A DNA stretch of 64,000 nucleotides from Cyrtodaria siliqua (Eukaryota; Mollusca; Bivalvia; Adapedonta; Hiatellidae): assembly GCA_037043455.1 (NCBI GenBank), contig JAWPHD010001818.1, forward strand, positions 62,001 through 126,000, written 5' to 3'. Shown piece by piece: positions 34,247-45,597 of this stretch. The notes under the pieces are model-generated. The model worked only from the letters and a program-made list of their open reading frames with translations, ran no database searches and was not told where the DNA came from. Made by a program: the position numbers and the translations under genes. Every line of letters begins with the position of its first letter. Within the stretch, counting starts at the first letter, position 1.

Positions 34247-34934
34247 TGAAAGATGTAGAAATCAAGTATTGGAACAGAAATGTACTTCAAGCAAAAATCC
34301 TAGTCGATTTCGTTTATTGTTTCCTGGTACATTAAACATTCATTGATAGAGAATAAGTTTAAATATATTATTGCCAAAATACAGGAATATTTCGCTAAAT
34401 TGGAAGGAGATTCAGCCCTGTCCATTTTGGGGAAAAAAAACGCGCTTATTTCTCGTTTTGGGAAAGTATAATATTTAACAATTTAAGTAAAATTAATATG
34501 AAAATACGATGTTTTATTTATATTTTCATCCATTATTTATTATAATTACAAACTTTTAAGTCAGACCTGACTTATCAAAAACACATTGCAGAATTAATGC
34601 TTTTTCTCAAATTCTAATAGACGGCTGCCTTCTGACTGGAAAAGATTTCTGCCACCGTTGGGAAAAAACAGCCAGATTTTCAATTGGGAAGAAACCCTTT
34701 ACAGGCCTCGGCTATATTAGGCAAAAAAGCCATAAAATACGACATTAATCACGCGTTACTGTTGATGTCGGCAAAGGTTCTGGTGATTGATCAAAATGAA
34801 GGTGCATGCACGTATCTGCATGCATTGATATGACTTCACAGCATGTTTGTCTAAGAGATATATGTTATCCTCCATTTGCCAATGAATTATGGCACTAGAG
34901 TGGAAATCAACAACGCACAATGGTTTCCTTTTCA
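34247..34934. other. No gene recognised
   Basis: AT-rich, with nothing identified. Confidence 0.4.
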
Positions 34935-35078
34935 TTATCACGCCTATAAACCCTATTGTCAACCCCTTTTGAGTTTGTGACGTCATATGATTTCATTGCC
35001 ATTCATATTTGTCCTTTTGCGTGATTTTGGGTTTGCTGTGTTCTGGGAAAGCTGCATTTCCTGTTCGACTTTTATACT
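34935..35078 (+). mobile_element. PL 3' fragment
   Basis: CCCTATTGTCAACCCCTTTT through AGCTGCATTTCCTGTTCGAC to TTTTATACTTA. Confidence 0.75.
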
Positions 35079-35082
35079 TATT

Positions 35083-35250
35083 TTTAAAAGTTTGCATATT
35101 GTAAAATTGAAACATTTAATAGGTAATTTTAAACAGGTTATCGCATTTGTTCCGTAAAAACATGTTTTATTGTCGATTGTTGATTGTTTTAAATCCTGCT
35201 AATATCCGCTTTCCCATAGCTTAATAGAATTAAGGCGGGACCACGTAATG
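35083..35250 (+). mobile_element. MITE family M1, 3' half
   Basis: Starts at AAAAGTTTGCATATTG and ends GGGACCACGTAATG at 35250. The left half is missing and is replaced by the PL fragment that abuts it. Confidence 0.75.
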
Positions 35251-35302
35251 CGTATCAACATGACATTTATTCTGTGTTTAATTCGCCCTAATCCATGAGT
35301 GG

Positions 35303-35792
35303 TATTAAAGGAAATGTGCCAAACTATCTTTATTATTGAGAGTTCTGAAGAACTTGAATAAGCATGACAAGGGGAAATAATTATCAAAAACAGATGATAA
35401 ACAAAGACGATATGGTCATTTGAAGTTTTTCATTGAAACCGATATGGAAGCCGCCATTTCGAGTGCTTTGACATCACAGATATACTGAATGCCCATATAT
35501 GGAATATTTATAAATATGAAACTTTACTGATTTATAGGGAAAAAATGATTTATTTTTTTCATTCATGTGTTGTGTTTTTCTTTGCTTAAAATGATATTTA
35601 TCTATATTCTACATATGGTCACAGTTCTCAAAATGGCGGCTCTCATATCCGTTTTAGAACAACATTCAAATGGTCATATCTTTTCTGTTTATCATCCGAT
35701 TTTGATAATTATTTCACTGTTTTCTAAGCTTTTCCGAACTCTCAATAATACAGAGTGTTTGTCTGTGTAACTACATTGCCTTTAAAGAAACT
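35303..35792. mobile_element. Large foldback element, about 490 bp
   Basis: The left arm (TATTATTGAGAGTTC, AAATAATTATCAAAA, GATGATAAACA, GCCGCCATTT) is repeated inverted in the right arm (35628-35760). The arms are about 140 bp with about 85% identity by eye. Confidence 0.8.
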
Positions 35793-36304
35793 AACCCGCC
35801 AAATAACGACAAAATTACACTACGAAAGATTTTATCAAAAGTCTATCGAGGTGTTCAGGTCATATAATAATGTATATGTGCCAAATAAAAGGATAGATTT
35901 ATACGAGTTCTTAAAATACCAATGATTGAATATGCGTAACATGAACTCTACGCTCCAGTTTTGGGGTTTAGCTTGACTGGTTAAAGCCGTTTATATTGTG
36001 TCTATAGAAGTTGGACTCTCAAAATATGTAAGTGATATATACCTCGTGGTTATTAGGTTTACAAACGGTGAGCATATTTTGTAAAGGTTGGCTGTTGTTG
36101 ACGGGATAGCTACTTTAAATTCATACAACACGTGTATTTTAAACAGACAGCACAGTACACGTGCTAGCATATGGTAGGGCGGTCATGGGCTAAATCCGCG
36201 ACCGAAACAAAATAAAAATGGTACAAGTGGCTTCCTTTCTTGACATATAATTTGTTTGTTTTTTTGTTTGTGTGTGTGTTTGTTGTGTGATATTTTACGT
36301 CATT
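35793..36304. other. No gene recognised
   Basis: AT-rich unassigned sequence. Confidence 0.4.
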
Positions 36305-36487
36305 TTCAACACATGTAAGGTTATATATGACGGTCGATTTTTATAGTGGAGGCAGACCACCAATTTTTCCTGGGTAGAACCAGTACTGTATACCTCCCGC
36401 CATCCGCAAAAATCGACATTTTCTCACTTACAAATCGAGCTCCCAGCGGGATTCAAAGCCGCAGCGGTGAGAGGCGAATTCTCGACA
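36305..36487 (-). mobile_element. tRNA-derived SINE, copy 3 (head truncated)
   Basis: Shares GGCAGACCACC, TATACCTCCCGCCATCC and the region around TCCCAGCGGGATTC with the copies at 4375 and 22885. Confidence 0.6.
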
Positions 36488-36731
36488 TATAAACGGTAGT
36501 GGAACGATTGGTTTGTTGCAATATAATGTGACTGGGTTATATATCATAGCATATGTCTACTATATGGTATTCCATTGCGGCAGTACTTTAAAGTTGAGCA
36601 TCGAGTATTTTGCTCACTGCTACATCCGTTTTGGTATGACTTGCATAATTATTGTTGAATGAGATGTAACACATTATACATACATACTTATCTTATCTAT
36701 GGAATTCGATATTATATTTTTTAATAAAATA

Positions 36732-37180
36732 GATATGAAACTCGAACAGAAAAAGTAGCATTCAAGGACGACCGTCAACCACAAACACACACATAAACAA
36801 AGAACAACTTTAAAGATGAATAAAAGGCCAAACAAGACATCACAGACACAAAAGGGCTGACAATAGGGCTACCGCCTTGGAACGATCAGTGGCAAAAAGG
36901 CCGCTGTGGGTTTAAACTAGGTTCTAGGGTGCAACACTCACACTTACCCTACTTCATCCCAATAAAACAGGATAGTGTAAATACAGAGATCCCCGCCATG
37001 AACTATTCTCTAACCAACTAGGCAATAGAAGTAAAACACAAAGATGCTCGTATATGATTATATAAATACAACAATATTCTAGAAACTCACAAAGAAGGTA
37101 CTCAATGACTTGGCAGAAGCCTGAGCAACAAGAGAACAAAGCATTGAGGGCACGACAGGACAATATTGCAGAGAAATCGG
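36732..37180 (-). mobile_element. PL 3' fragment, near full 3' region
   Basis: From the terminal CTCGAACAGAAAAAGTAGC to the sequence just after the RT stop (GCACGACAGGACAAT). Confidence 0.8.
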
Positions 37181-37310
37181 TCGCCTATTTGTTAGAACAT
37201 GGAACACCGAGACATGTGAACAACCTAAAATTAATCTGAGGTTAAACATGTCACTGTATGTGAACATCCAGGTTAAACAGCACATATAAGCAACTGTTAA
37301 AGTAGTGTAA

Positions 37311-37790
37311 ACGTCGATTAGGAAATGTAGCATTCACAGAACAGACATTATGTGGTCCGAGTATTAACTTTCATGATACCCCATCCAACCCCTTCTCCGA
37401 GAAGCGAAAACGAGGTTGGCTGGGGTATGAAATAAAAACCTTAATTTAGGCTTAAAAAATTGCATATTGCAAAATTAAAACATTTAATAGGTAATTTTAA
37501 ACATGTTATCGCATTTCTTTTCAGTAAAAAAGGCTTTTAAACCTGTTTTATTGTCGAAAATCAATTATAAAATACTGCTAATATAAGCATTCCCATCGCT
37601 TAATGGAATTAAGGCAGGACCACGTAATGAATCAGAAACACGCAAATAAAACAAATAATTATAACTAGCAAGAAGCCACGTATGCGAGGACATAAACATA
37701 AAACAGGCATCTGGTGTTTAAACTAGGTCCTAAGGTTCACTTAACCTCATTCTTGCCCTATTGTCATCCAAGTAAAATGGGACTGTGTAA
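37311..37790 (-). mobile_element. PL-like 3' fragment split by MITE M1
   Basis: AGGAAATGTAGCATTCACAG lies left of the MITE at 37346-37629. AGAAACACGCAAATAAAAC, GTTTAAACTAGGTCCTAAGG and GGGACTGTGTAACTAAAG lie right of it. Together they form one fragment interrupted by a nested insertion. Confidence 0.65.
37346..37629 (+). mobile_element. MITE family M1, copy F (complete)
   Basis: 284 bp with CATTATGTGGTCC and GGACCACGTAATG ends and the CCAACCCCTTCTCC/GGTTGGCTGGGG palindrome. Confidence 0.85.
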
Positions 37791-38426
37791 CTAAAGAAAT
37801 CATAATCCGGCTATATTCTCTAAAAGACAACTACACATTTTAGCAATACAGGGGTCAAACTATAGGGCTATCGCCTTGAAACGGTCAGTGGCAAAAGCTC
37901 GCTGGGAGTTTAAAACATGTATAAACATCCATAAACTAATACATTCGTGAATAAACCTTATCCCCAGATTGTTACATTCCAAAAAGTCAAAACGTGGGTT
38001 CGAAAATGAAAATAATTTTAAACGAAACATTGATTCTCCAATCTTAAAGTACATTTTCCTAACCCCTTAGTATACCGTTTGAAACATAAATAATGTTTAA
38101 TAAAACCATTACGCCCACTTGATTTACTAATGAGCATTACGGAATTGTCTTTTTAACTCGAATAAAACGTAAATGAAATAAAGCTTCTTACCACGAATGT
38201 AGTAATTTGAGTCTTAATTATTTCAAATAACCTAATCACATCGGTTATGGTTCCAATTAGCAATTCCAATAGCTTCTTGTAGTAAGAGATATCCTGTCTG
38301 GTTTCTCGTTGTTTTCTTAATTTGTAACAATGAAACACATTTGTTAAACAATTAAATCGGCTGCCTTAAGGTAAGCCGACATAATCGAAACATTTATTCA
38401 TTAAATCAGGAACAAAAATATCTAGG
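37791..38426. other. No gene; small PL-like remnant
   Basis: AGGGCTATCGCCTTGAAACG near 37863 is PL-derived. The rest is AT-rich and unassigned. Confidence 0.45.
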
Positions 38427-38535
38427 AATAAAAGTCGAACAGGAAATGTAACAATTACAGAACACAGTCGTTCAAAAACTCACAGACACAGCACACAACA
38501 ATAACGAGGACCAATAGCATGCGTCACAACAAAGA
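38427..38535 (-). mobile_element. PL-related 3' fragment, second subfamily
   Basis: AAGTCGAACAGGAAATGTAA and CAGAACACAGTCGTTC. The wording differs from the main family after the terminus. Confidence 0.6.
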
Positions 38536-38559
38536 TAAACAGACCGCTGTTTAAAAATA

Positions 38560-38942
38560 GTATAAAAGTCGAACAGCTTTCACAGAACACAGTAAACCTA
38601 CAAACGCGCAAAACGACAAACATGAATGGCAATGTTAACAAAGAATAAAGGCATATGACGTCACAAACACAAAAAGGGTTGACAATAGGGCTACCGCCTT
38701 GGAACGGTCAGTGGCAAAAAAATCCGCTTGGGGTTTAAACCAGGTTCTAGGGTGCAACAAACCTCACTCTTACCCTACTGTAATCCCAATAAAACGGGAC
38801 AGTATAAATAAAGAAATCCCCTCCATGAACTATTCTCTAACCAACAAGGCAGCATTTATAGGCAATAGAAGTAAAACACAAAGATGCTTTTGTATATATA
38901 AATACAAAAAGACAATAGCCTAGAAAGCCACAAAGAAGATAC
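38560..38942 (-). mobile_element. PL 3' fragment
   Basis: AAGTCGAACAGCTTTCACAG, CACAAAAAGGGTTGACAATA, GGGTTTAAACCAGGTTCTAG and CATGAACTATTCTCTAACC occur in the inverted PL order. Confidence 0.8.
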
Positions 38943-39062
38943 TCTTGACAGGGTACATGGGCTCACATTCCCTGCTTGGAAATTATATTCACCCGAGCCG
39001 TTAGGCGAAGGGGAATATACTTTCCAGGCAGGGAATGTGAGCCCATGTTCCCTGTCAAGAAT
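38943..39062. repeat. 120-bp palindrome
   Basis: TCTTGACAGGGTACATGGGC and CTCACATTCCCTGC at the left pair with GCAGGGAATGTGAG and GCCCATGTTCCCTGTCAAGA at the right. The loop is about 20 nt (ACCCGAGCCGTTAGGCGAAG). Confidence 0.9.
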
Positions 39063-39460
39063 CCTAATAACGAATTTGTCATTACTTGAAAGTTGTTACC
39101 ATTTATTTAAGAAAAAAACACAGCCAAAACACGTTTACATTTTTAATGCGCCAAGTTCCCCGTAACGTGCCTCTAACTAGACGTTATTTATTTTCGTGAC
39201 GTCATCGCTCTAGCGTCGTTATATTTGGCGGATTTTTTCATAAAAAACAAACGTATTTTATTCTATGTTAATGTTTTGTTATCTGTAAAATTGCAAAAAA
39301 ACATACACTTACGATTATTTCAGACATTTACACACAATGGAAAGCGCAGAAAAGCAATAGAAAGGAAACAATCGGCGGTTTCCATAATAAATCGGCAACG
39401 TTATCGTCGCCATTGTTTTTTGTGTATTGCTGGTATGGGAACTACCTACGGGCAAATCGT
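39063..39460. other. No gene recognised
   Basis: AT-rich lead-in to the GC-rich island. The reading frame that crosses the boundary has no recognisable domain. Confidence 0.4.
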
Positions 39461-39960
39461 CCTATGTTTATGCCCCGGTCACATGGAGCTCCTGGGCAGT
39501 TTACGGACATGCCGTGCAGGCCCGCACGATTTTTCGAAGATTTTTGGACCCGTAGGGGCGCCGTATAGCCCGTGGCTGAAAGATGAGCATGCACAACTTT
39601 CAGACACGGGCTTTCTACAATTGTGGGCCCGTAGAAAGCCCGTAGACAGTCGTGCAGGGCCCGTACGGGTCCCTTACGGGCCCGCAGTTATGTTTGGTCC
39701 TATCGGAACCGTACGGCCCCGCACGACTGATCGTACGGGTGTTTTCAAGCCCTTACGGCATCCGCACGGGCCCGTACGGTGCCCGCCGGTGCCCGCCGGT
39801 GCACCTTACGGAACCCGTTGACCGCCCGTATGCATGTGACCACAACATCGCAGGAGGGTGATTTCGTACTGACTTCCCACGGGCCACAGACCCATACGGC
39901 TCCCCAAGACCTACGGGCCCGGGACCACCCGTAGGTCTAATCTGACCGAGGCATAATTTA
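39461..39960. repeat. GC-rich island of CCCGTACGGG-type words
   Basis: Base composition jumps abruptly. The words CCCGTACGG, CGGGCCCGT, ACGGGCCC and CCGCACGGG recur more than twenty times in both orientations at irregular spacing, including GCAGGGCCCGTACGGGTCCC near 39655 and GGTGCCCGCCGGTGCCCGCC near 39778. Open frames here give Pro/Gly/Arg-rich low-complexity peptides without domains, so no gene is called. Confidence 0.7.
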
Positions 39961-40134
39961 CGTCGCGAGACGTAGTCATGGGCTCATGTCTACGGCTCAT
40001 TGACCAAGAAATCCCGAGAATTTTCTTTGCAGTATGACGATAGACAATAAACGTATAACATAAATATGATCATGTTTGTATGACAAACAACAAAAAGCAT
40101 AGACAGTAATAAATTCAATGACTTGTCATTTTGA

Positions 40135-40410
40135 ACATTTAAGCCATTTCAGTACTGTATTTAATGTAAAGAGATTGTAACATTTTACATCTTAAGTTTG
40201 CTAAACTGCTTAAGAAACCACGTGTTATATCAATAATGAAACGTTAAAGGGACAACATGTAGTGTATTACGTGTCGTTTTAATATGTTTTCCGAAAGGAA
40301 AGGTCTAATGTAGCCATGCACAATTCGATTAACAGAAGCATACAATTATTATACATATAATATAATAGCGGAAATTCCTGAGTTGCGTTTCTTTTTTCCT
40401 TTCGTATAGT
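40135..40410 (+). mobile_element. TIR element family R5, 3' portion
   Basis: AAGCCATTTCAGTACTGTAT and TTTCCGAAAGGAAAGGTCTA lead to TAGCGGAAATTCCTGAG and the end TTCCTTTCGTATAG. Confidence 0.7.
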
Positions 40411-41156
40411 TTATACAAATGGAACATTAACATCTGTATAGTGTATTATGATAAACAGTTGCACGAAATGTAAACTAATGTTTAAGGTGCTTGTTTCTGC
40501 CAAAGATATATTTTTTAGAATCACGTTTTTAAATAATACATAAATAATTAATACATCAGTTAAACTGACAGTAATTTTTTAGTGTTAAATACAGATACGT
40601 TACTTTTGAAATTGGCTGAGAAAAATAAATCACATGCAAACGTTGTTTTCGATAGATTATTGTCAAAGCAAACGTATGAACCATCAACAACTAGAAAAAC
40701 GTTTAGTATTTCAATATAAAATCATTTGAAACTCCGAAAGTCTAATCGTCAAGAAAATAAACTAAAGGTTATTTGACATTGTCGGATTTCTGCTGCAACA
40801 AACAATGCATGGAAAAAGCACTATTGAAAACGCATTTTTTTGGCTGTAACATTTTATTTTTCAAGCGATTTTTAAACAAACGTAATTTTATTTATCGCTA
40901 TAAATTTCAAAGTTCCAGTAATATATAATTTACCTAATTATTTCAAAATTGTTCCAGTGGCTGGAACATGCGCAACATATAATATATACCTATATATACT
41001 CTATTATTATATAATTTTAACGGCTCATTTCAAAATCTGCCAAATGTATTCATACACGAGGGCACCTTGCGTGGGGGTCGCGAGGTTGAGGGGAGAGTAT
41101 TTTCAGTTAAAATCCCTAAAAAATCACTGTTAGGTATATACTAAATAGAATAATCT
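40411..41156. other. No gene recognised
   Basis: Very AT-rich unassigned sequence. Confidence 0.4.
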
Positions 41157-41290
41157 ACAGTATCGGTGTGATACAAAAAATATGTCACTCGAACACGTAA
41201 TTCGGTTATTTCGGTTAAAACTTCGAACTCGTTTTTTAACCGAATTACGTGTTCTCGTGTCATATTTTCCGTATCACACTGAGACTGTCG
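41157..41290. mobile_element. Foldback element, 134 bp
   Basis: GTGTGATACAAAAAATATG and CGAACACGTAATTCGGTTA pair with TAACCGAATTACGTGTTC and CATATTTTCCGTATCACAC. Confidence 0.85.
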
Positions 41291-41479
41291 ATTATTCTCT
41301 ATCTGTTGTAGTAATTGTGTGTTGTATTTGTCTTCAAATTATATCTAATGGTGCTATTAACAAGGGTAATTCAATATAGTTAGTTCTGTTTAAATCACTT
41401 TACTTCGCAAAGCATGTACAACGTTACTTGAACTATTCGTATTATGTTGTGATTTGCCCCTGTACGTTAGTAAACTCCA

Positions 41480-41855
41480 TGGTGGTCGATTGTGTTTGTG
41501 GCTTTCCGGACGTTTTCTATAATCATATATGCATAATCATTTATTACTTATATTGCCTATTAATGTTGTCATGTTTGTTTGAGAATATAACGTGGCGAGG
41601 AAATCTTTATTTACACTGCCCCGTTTCTATTGGGATGACACTAGGGATATAATGAGGTTTAGTGCACCCTGCAACCTGGTTTAAACCATTTTTAGCCACT
41701 GACCACTCCAAGGCGGTGTCCTTATTGTCAACCCTTTTATGTTAGTGATGTCATATCTTGCCTTTTATTCATCAATGTAATTATTGTTCGTTTCTGTGCG
41801 TGTTTTCGGTTGACTGTGGTCCTTGAAGGAGACTTTTATATCAACTTGTTTTTTC
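41480..41855 (+). mobile_element. PL 3' fragment
   Basis: TATTTACACTGCCCCGTTTC, TGCACCCTGCAACCTGGTTT, TTATTGTCAACCCTTTTATG and TTGACTGTGGTCCTTGAAGG in plus orientation. Confidence 0.8.
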
Positions 41856-41919
41856 ATTGTGGACTGCTAAGTCCACTGGGTTACTTCGGTTTTCATTTGG
41901 CAAAAACGCTTCCCTTAGC

Positions 41920-42110
41920 CTAGTTCGTTGGATGGGGACGGTCCCATGTATCAGAGAATATCATCCGAGCACCTTAAATAAAACCAGGCATCTATTTGAT
42001 AGTAAGAGTAAGGAAGGGCTCCCATAACCCAATGTATCCTTCTTATATCTCTAAGGCGGTTAGCAATAGCATAAACTGTGTGCTGGAAAGCCTTTAAACA
42101 AAATTCAATT
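41920..42110 (+). repeat. Dispersed repeat R6, copy 1
   Basis: CGGTCCCATGTATCAGAGAA, ATCTATTTGATAGTAAGAGT and CTCTAAGGCGGTTAGCAATA are shared with the next two copies. Confidence 0.75.
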
Positions 42111-42289
42111 TATTAATTCTTGGTCGCATTTAATACGCTGTATTTGTGCTGTTTGTGGACAGTAAAGTGTCGCAATGAATGGCATGCACTCCAGCGCGCG
42201 CAAATGGAAATCGCGTTAGACTTGAAACCGGAGGATCCGCGTTTAAGACTCACCTGCTTTTTGTCAGTGTCTTCTTGCGCAAAACATTT

Positions 42290-42465
42290 TCCCTTAGCCT
42301 CTTTCAGTGCATGGAGACGTAATCTGAGCGATCCCGTGTATCAGAGACTATCATCTGGGCACAATCATATGAACATATATTAGATAGTAAGAGTAGGGAA
42401 CGGTGTCCACATTTCTATTATATTTCCTCTCTCTCTGAGGCGGCTCGCACTTACCTAAGCAATGT
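42290..42465 (+). repeat. Dispersed repeat R6, copy 2
   Basis: GATCCCGTGTATCAGAGACT, TTAGATAGTAAGAGTAGGGA and CTCTCTGAGGCGGCTCGCAC. Confidence 0.75.
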
Positions 42466-42489
42466 GGTGAGCTACAATTTGTCAAGTAA

Positions 42490-42572
42490 CTGTTGGACGC
42501 ATGTAGTTTGTTTTAATGCGTATTGTTGGTTGATGTGTTCTGTGAAAACTACATTTCCAGTTCGACTGTTAT
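42490..42572 (+). mobile_element. Short PL-like 3' fragment
   Basis: GTGTTCTGTGAAAACTACAT and TTCCAGTTCGACTGTTATT. It joins directly to the truncated M1 copy, the same arrangement as at 34935-35250. Confidence 0.6.
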
Positions 42573-42806
42573 TCCTCCAAGAAGAAAACGGGGTTGGTTG
42601 GGGTATGAAATAAAACCTTAATTTCGGCTTAAACAGTTTGCATATTGTAAAATTAAAACATTTAATAGTTAATTTTAAGCAGGTAATCGCTTTTTTTTAT
42701 CAAAAAATGATTTTAAAGGTGTTTTATTGTCGAAATATGCGTTATAAAATCCGGATAATATAAGCTTTCCCACAACTTAATGGAATTAAGGCGGGACCAC
42801 ATAATG
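42573..42806 (+). mobile_element. MITE family M1, copy G (5' truncated)
   Basis: From CCTCCAAGAAGAAAACGGGG to GGGACCACATAATG at 42806. Confidence 0.8.
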
Positions 42807-42819
42807 TTGTGCGGACGTA

Positions 42820-43010
42820 AACCGGGCGGTCCCGTGTATCGGTGTATCCTCCGAGCATGTAAACGAACCATAGGAATCTATTTGATAATAAGACTAGGGC
42901 AGGATCCCGGATTCCTATATATCTTTCCCCTCTCTCTAGGGCGGCTCTAAATAACCTATACCGTGTTGATGAGCCTTTAAACAACATTCAGTTCAATTGA
43001 GTTCAATTCA
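42820..43010 (+). repeat. Dispersed repeat R6, copy 3
   Basis: CGGTCCCGTGTATCGGTGTA, ATCTATTTGATAATAAGACT and CTCTAGGGCGGCTC. Confidence 0.75.
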
Positions 43011-43719
43011 TAATGGTGTGGAAGTTAAAGCTATCATTATCTCAATCGCGTAATGGGTTTAACAAGAACGTCACGCCGTGCGTTAGTTGATGGATAGTTT
43101 TCTAGCATTTTAAGTCATCGTTTAACGTAATTCTAGAAACTCTTTTATAAGATTCCTTACAAGATCGAGAATGAAGTCAAGATTGTGTTAAACTGAAAGA
43201 TGTTCCAGTACATATGTAAAGTACATATGTAAAGTACATCTGTAAATTGTATACGGAATACTTAGATGTGTACTTGAAAATGAGTTGCGTTTCAAACCGG
43301 TTTTTTTATACCCAAAGAATCGAGATCGTTGATGGTCATTTTACCTAGTTAATGCAAGTCTTACACACATAGGTATAGTATACACTTTGTAACACTGTAA
43401 CATATTGATATGGACTTTAAACGATCATTATCCAGCAAATCATTTTTTGAAACCATGTTCACACTTTCATTATGATAAGCATACGATGTATAACTCCAGG
43501 AGCTTTTCCGAACCATTACTCATTACCCATATTTAAATATTTGGAAAATTAAAAACTATTAAATAAAATGTGTTTCAAAATTACTATTAAGGGATGCTAT
43601 GGAATCAACAATCACAACCAAGATAATAAGGAAGCAGTTTCGGTTATCGAGTCTATTCATGAGAGATAATATATTATTGCTTTTCAAGCTGAGTGGAGAA
43701 GATACAGATTTTGTAATTA

Positions 43720-43885
43720 CTATAACTGTCAAGTTTGCATCCGATTTCCGTAGGCCGTAACTGAAACAACTTACTTGAAGGTTACCTTCCGGTAAAGGTA
43801 TTCGAACATTATAGCCAAGCTGACACGTTATTGTTAGGTGCACAAGACCTATACTATAAATAATGTATTTGGCCCTAGAAGCTAC
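43720..43885 (-). CDS. Weak candidate exon, unrecognised
   Basis: On the minus strand an AG acceptor (ATAAAACAG near 43890) precedes about 100 nt of open frame reading VASRAKYIIYSIGLVHLTIT then CQLGYNVRIPLPEGNLQ. A consensus donor GTAAGT follows near 43775. The frame also stays open beyond the donor. I recognise no family and found no partner exons, so this may be chance. Confidence 0.2.
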
Positions 43886-44030
43886 CTGTTTTATTCCTAA
43901 GCTCAATCGAAATTCTCAAATGAGTATTACGATATGGTAATGAAACTTATTTAGTTTTGTTACGTTTTAGTTATATTCTCCTTTAGATTGGATTGTGTAA
44001 TGCCCTAAGCTGTAAACACATACTGAAAAA

Positions 44031-44117
44031 GGGATCCCTTGGAAGCAACAAACACAAACAAGAGATAAAAGTAGCATACTCGGTTTTATTGAGTCTGTTC
44101 ATGAGGGGTATTGTGAA
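44031..44117 (-). repeat. Two-hairpin repeat, subfamily B
   Basis: Inverted GGAAGCAACAAACACAAAC, TAGCATACTCGGTTTTATTG and AGTCTGTTCATGAGG. A shorter piece of the same core lies at 43630-43672. Confidence 0.7.
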
Positions 44118-44119
44118 GT

Positions 44120-44210
44120 TCATCTTTAAAATTGTTCTTTGTTTCTGTGTGAGTTGTGGTTGACAGTCGTCCTTGAATGCTACTTTTCCTATTCGATTGT
44201 TATATCTATA
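44120..44210 (+). mobile_element. PL 3' fragment
   Basis: TTGACAGTCGTCCTTGAATG and CTACTTTTCCTATTCGATTG. Confidence 0.7.
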
Positions 44211-45454
44211 TTTAGTGGGTATAGAAATACTTCGGTTAAACGTCTAAATTTAAAATGATTTGTTTCTGATTTAGATTTACTCTGTTAGTTGTATGATAGC
44301 AAAACTTCTGACAATAAAGTTCTATAAGTGTGATTTTTTAATAGGTTATTTGCACCAATCTTATTAGATGATTGCAGTTTTGACTTATGTCTCTAACAGG
44401 TGTTATAACAGCAATATTCATATCTCAGTTTATTGTGACAGAATGTCATTTTTCCTGTCAAAACCATACTTCATTCGGTCAGTAAAGAATATTTTTTTCT
44501 GAGAAATGTTACACTTTGTGATTCATTTTTAATGAAAAAATACACCAAATCATTTCAACGCTGCATACATGTATACTTATGTGATATATCTTCAAGCCTG
44601 GAAAGTTTCAAAATAATATAAAATCAGGTGCTGAGAAAATTGAACTTAAACGGAACATGATTCTTTACTGCCGTACTGTTTTTTTTACCTCAAAAGTGCA
44701 ATTTTCTGACCTCAAAAGTGCAATTTTCTGAAATGTAGTTTATCACGTTTTTTTTAACATTTAACGATTAGTGTTTGTTATTTTTTCTAAAGTAAAAGTT
44801 GATGTTATATTGTTTTTTTTTTCAAAATAATGGATTTTAATCGTAAAGGGAAACATTTCTAGTCAAATCCAAATTGTTTATTGTTTACATTTTATTATTA
44901 GCACTTACACTCATGTACGTTAATCATATATTAATATTTATGACTGTGATACTTTTCAACTTGATTATGCAACTTAAACTTATTTTCTTTTTCTTCTTTT
45001 TTTTTTAAAAAAAAAATCTTCATTTTAATATAGAGTTAGTTAGAACAGTGTTTCAGACGTTTGGTCTGAGTCGATATTAGTTTTAGAGTCTGCTAAAACG
45101 GCTAAAAGGGATAAATGTTTTGTAGTAGTATTCTAAATTGATGAAACATCAAGAAATATTGACACGTGTTGGACGTATATCAGTATTTGTTTGATGACAT
45201 TTAATGTCTATTTTTTAACCAAAAACGATTAATATTGACCGTTCGATTGTGATGGGATAATTAAACAGGTGATTTAAATACCTATAATTAAGGATTACGT
45301 TTTTGTTTCGTATCTCAATTTGTCTCAAAATTGTTTCGAATCAAGTCATTTTGACAGACATTGATCTAAATAGGTTATTTTCGATGAAGATCCAGTCTAA
45401 GATACTACCATATAAGTTTATAAATGTTAATCAAAATAGATATGTATATACTAT
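44211..45454. other. No gene; 22-bp direct repeat
   Basis: Very AT-rich. ACCTCAAAAGTGCAATTTTC is tandemly duplicated near 44688-44731. Confidence 0.5.
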
Positions 45455-45597
45455 AAATATAAACTTCAAACAGGAAAAGCAGCAGTCAATGACGACAGTC
45501 AACCACAAACACACACAGAAACAAAGAACAAATTTAAAGATGAATAAAAGGCCAAATAGGACATCACAAACACAAAATGGTTGACAATAGGGCTAAG
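45455..45597 (-). mobile_element. PL 3' fragment
   Basis: AACTTCAAACAGGAAAAGC, GACGACAGTCAACCACAAAC and GGTTGACAATAGGGCTA. Confidence 0.75.

Noticed and set aside
39225..39821. 198-codon plus-strand open frame across the GC-rich island
   Set aside because: It has no stops because of GC richness. The composition is Pro/Gly/Arg low complexity, without domain, splice context or start-site support.
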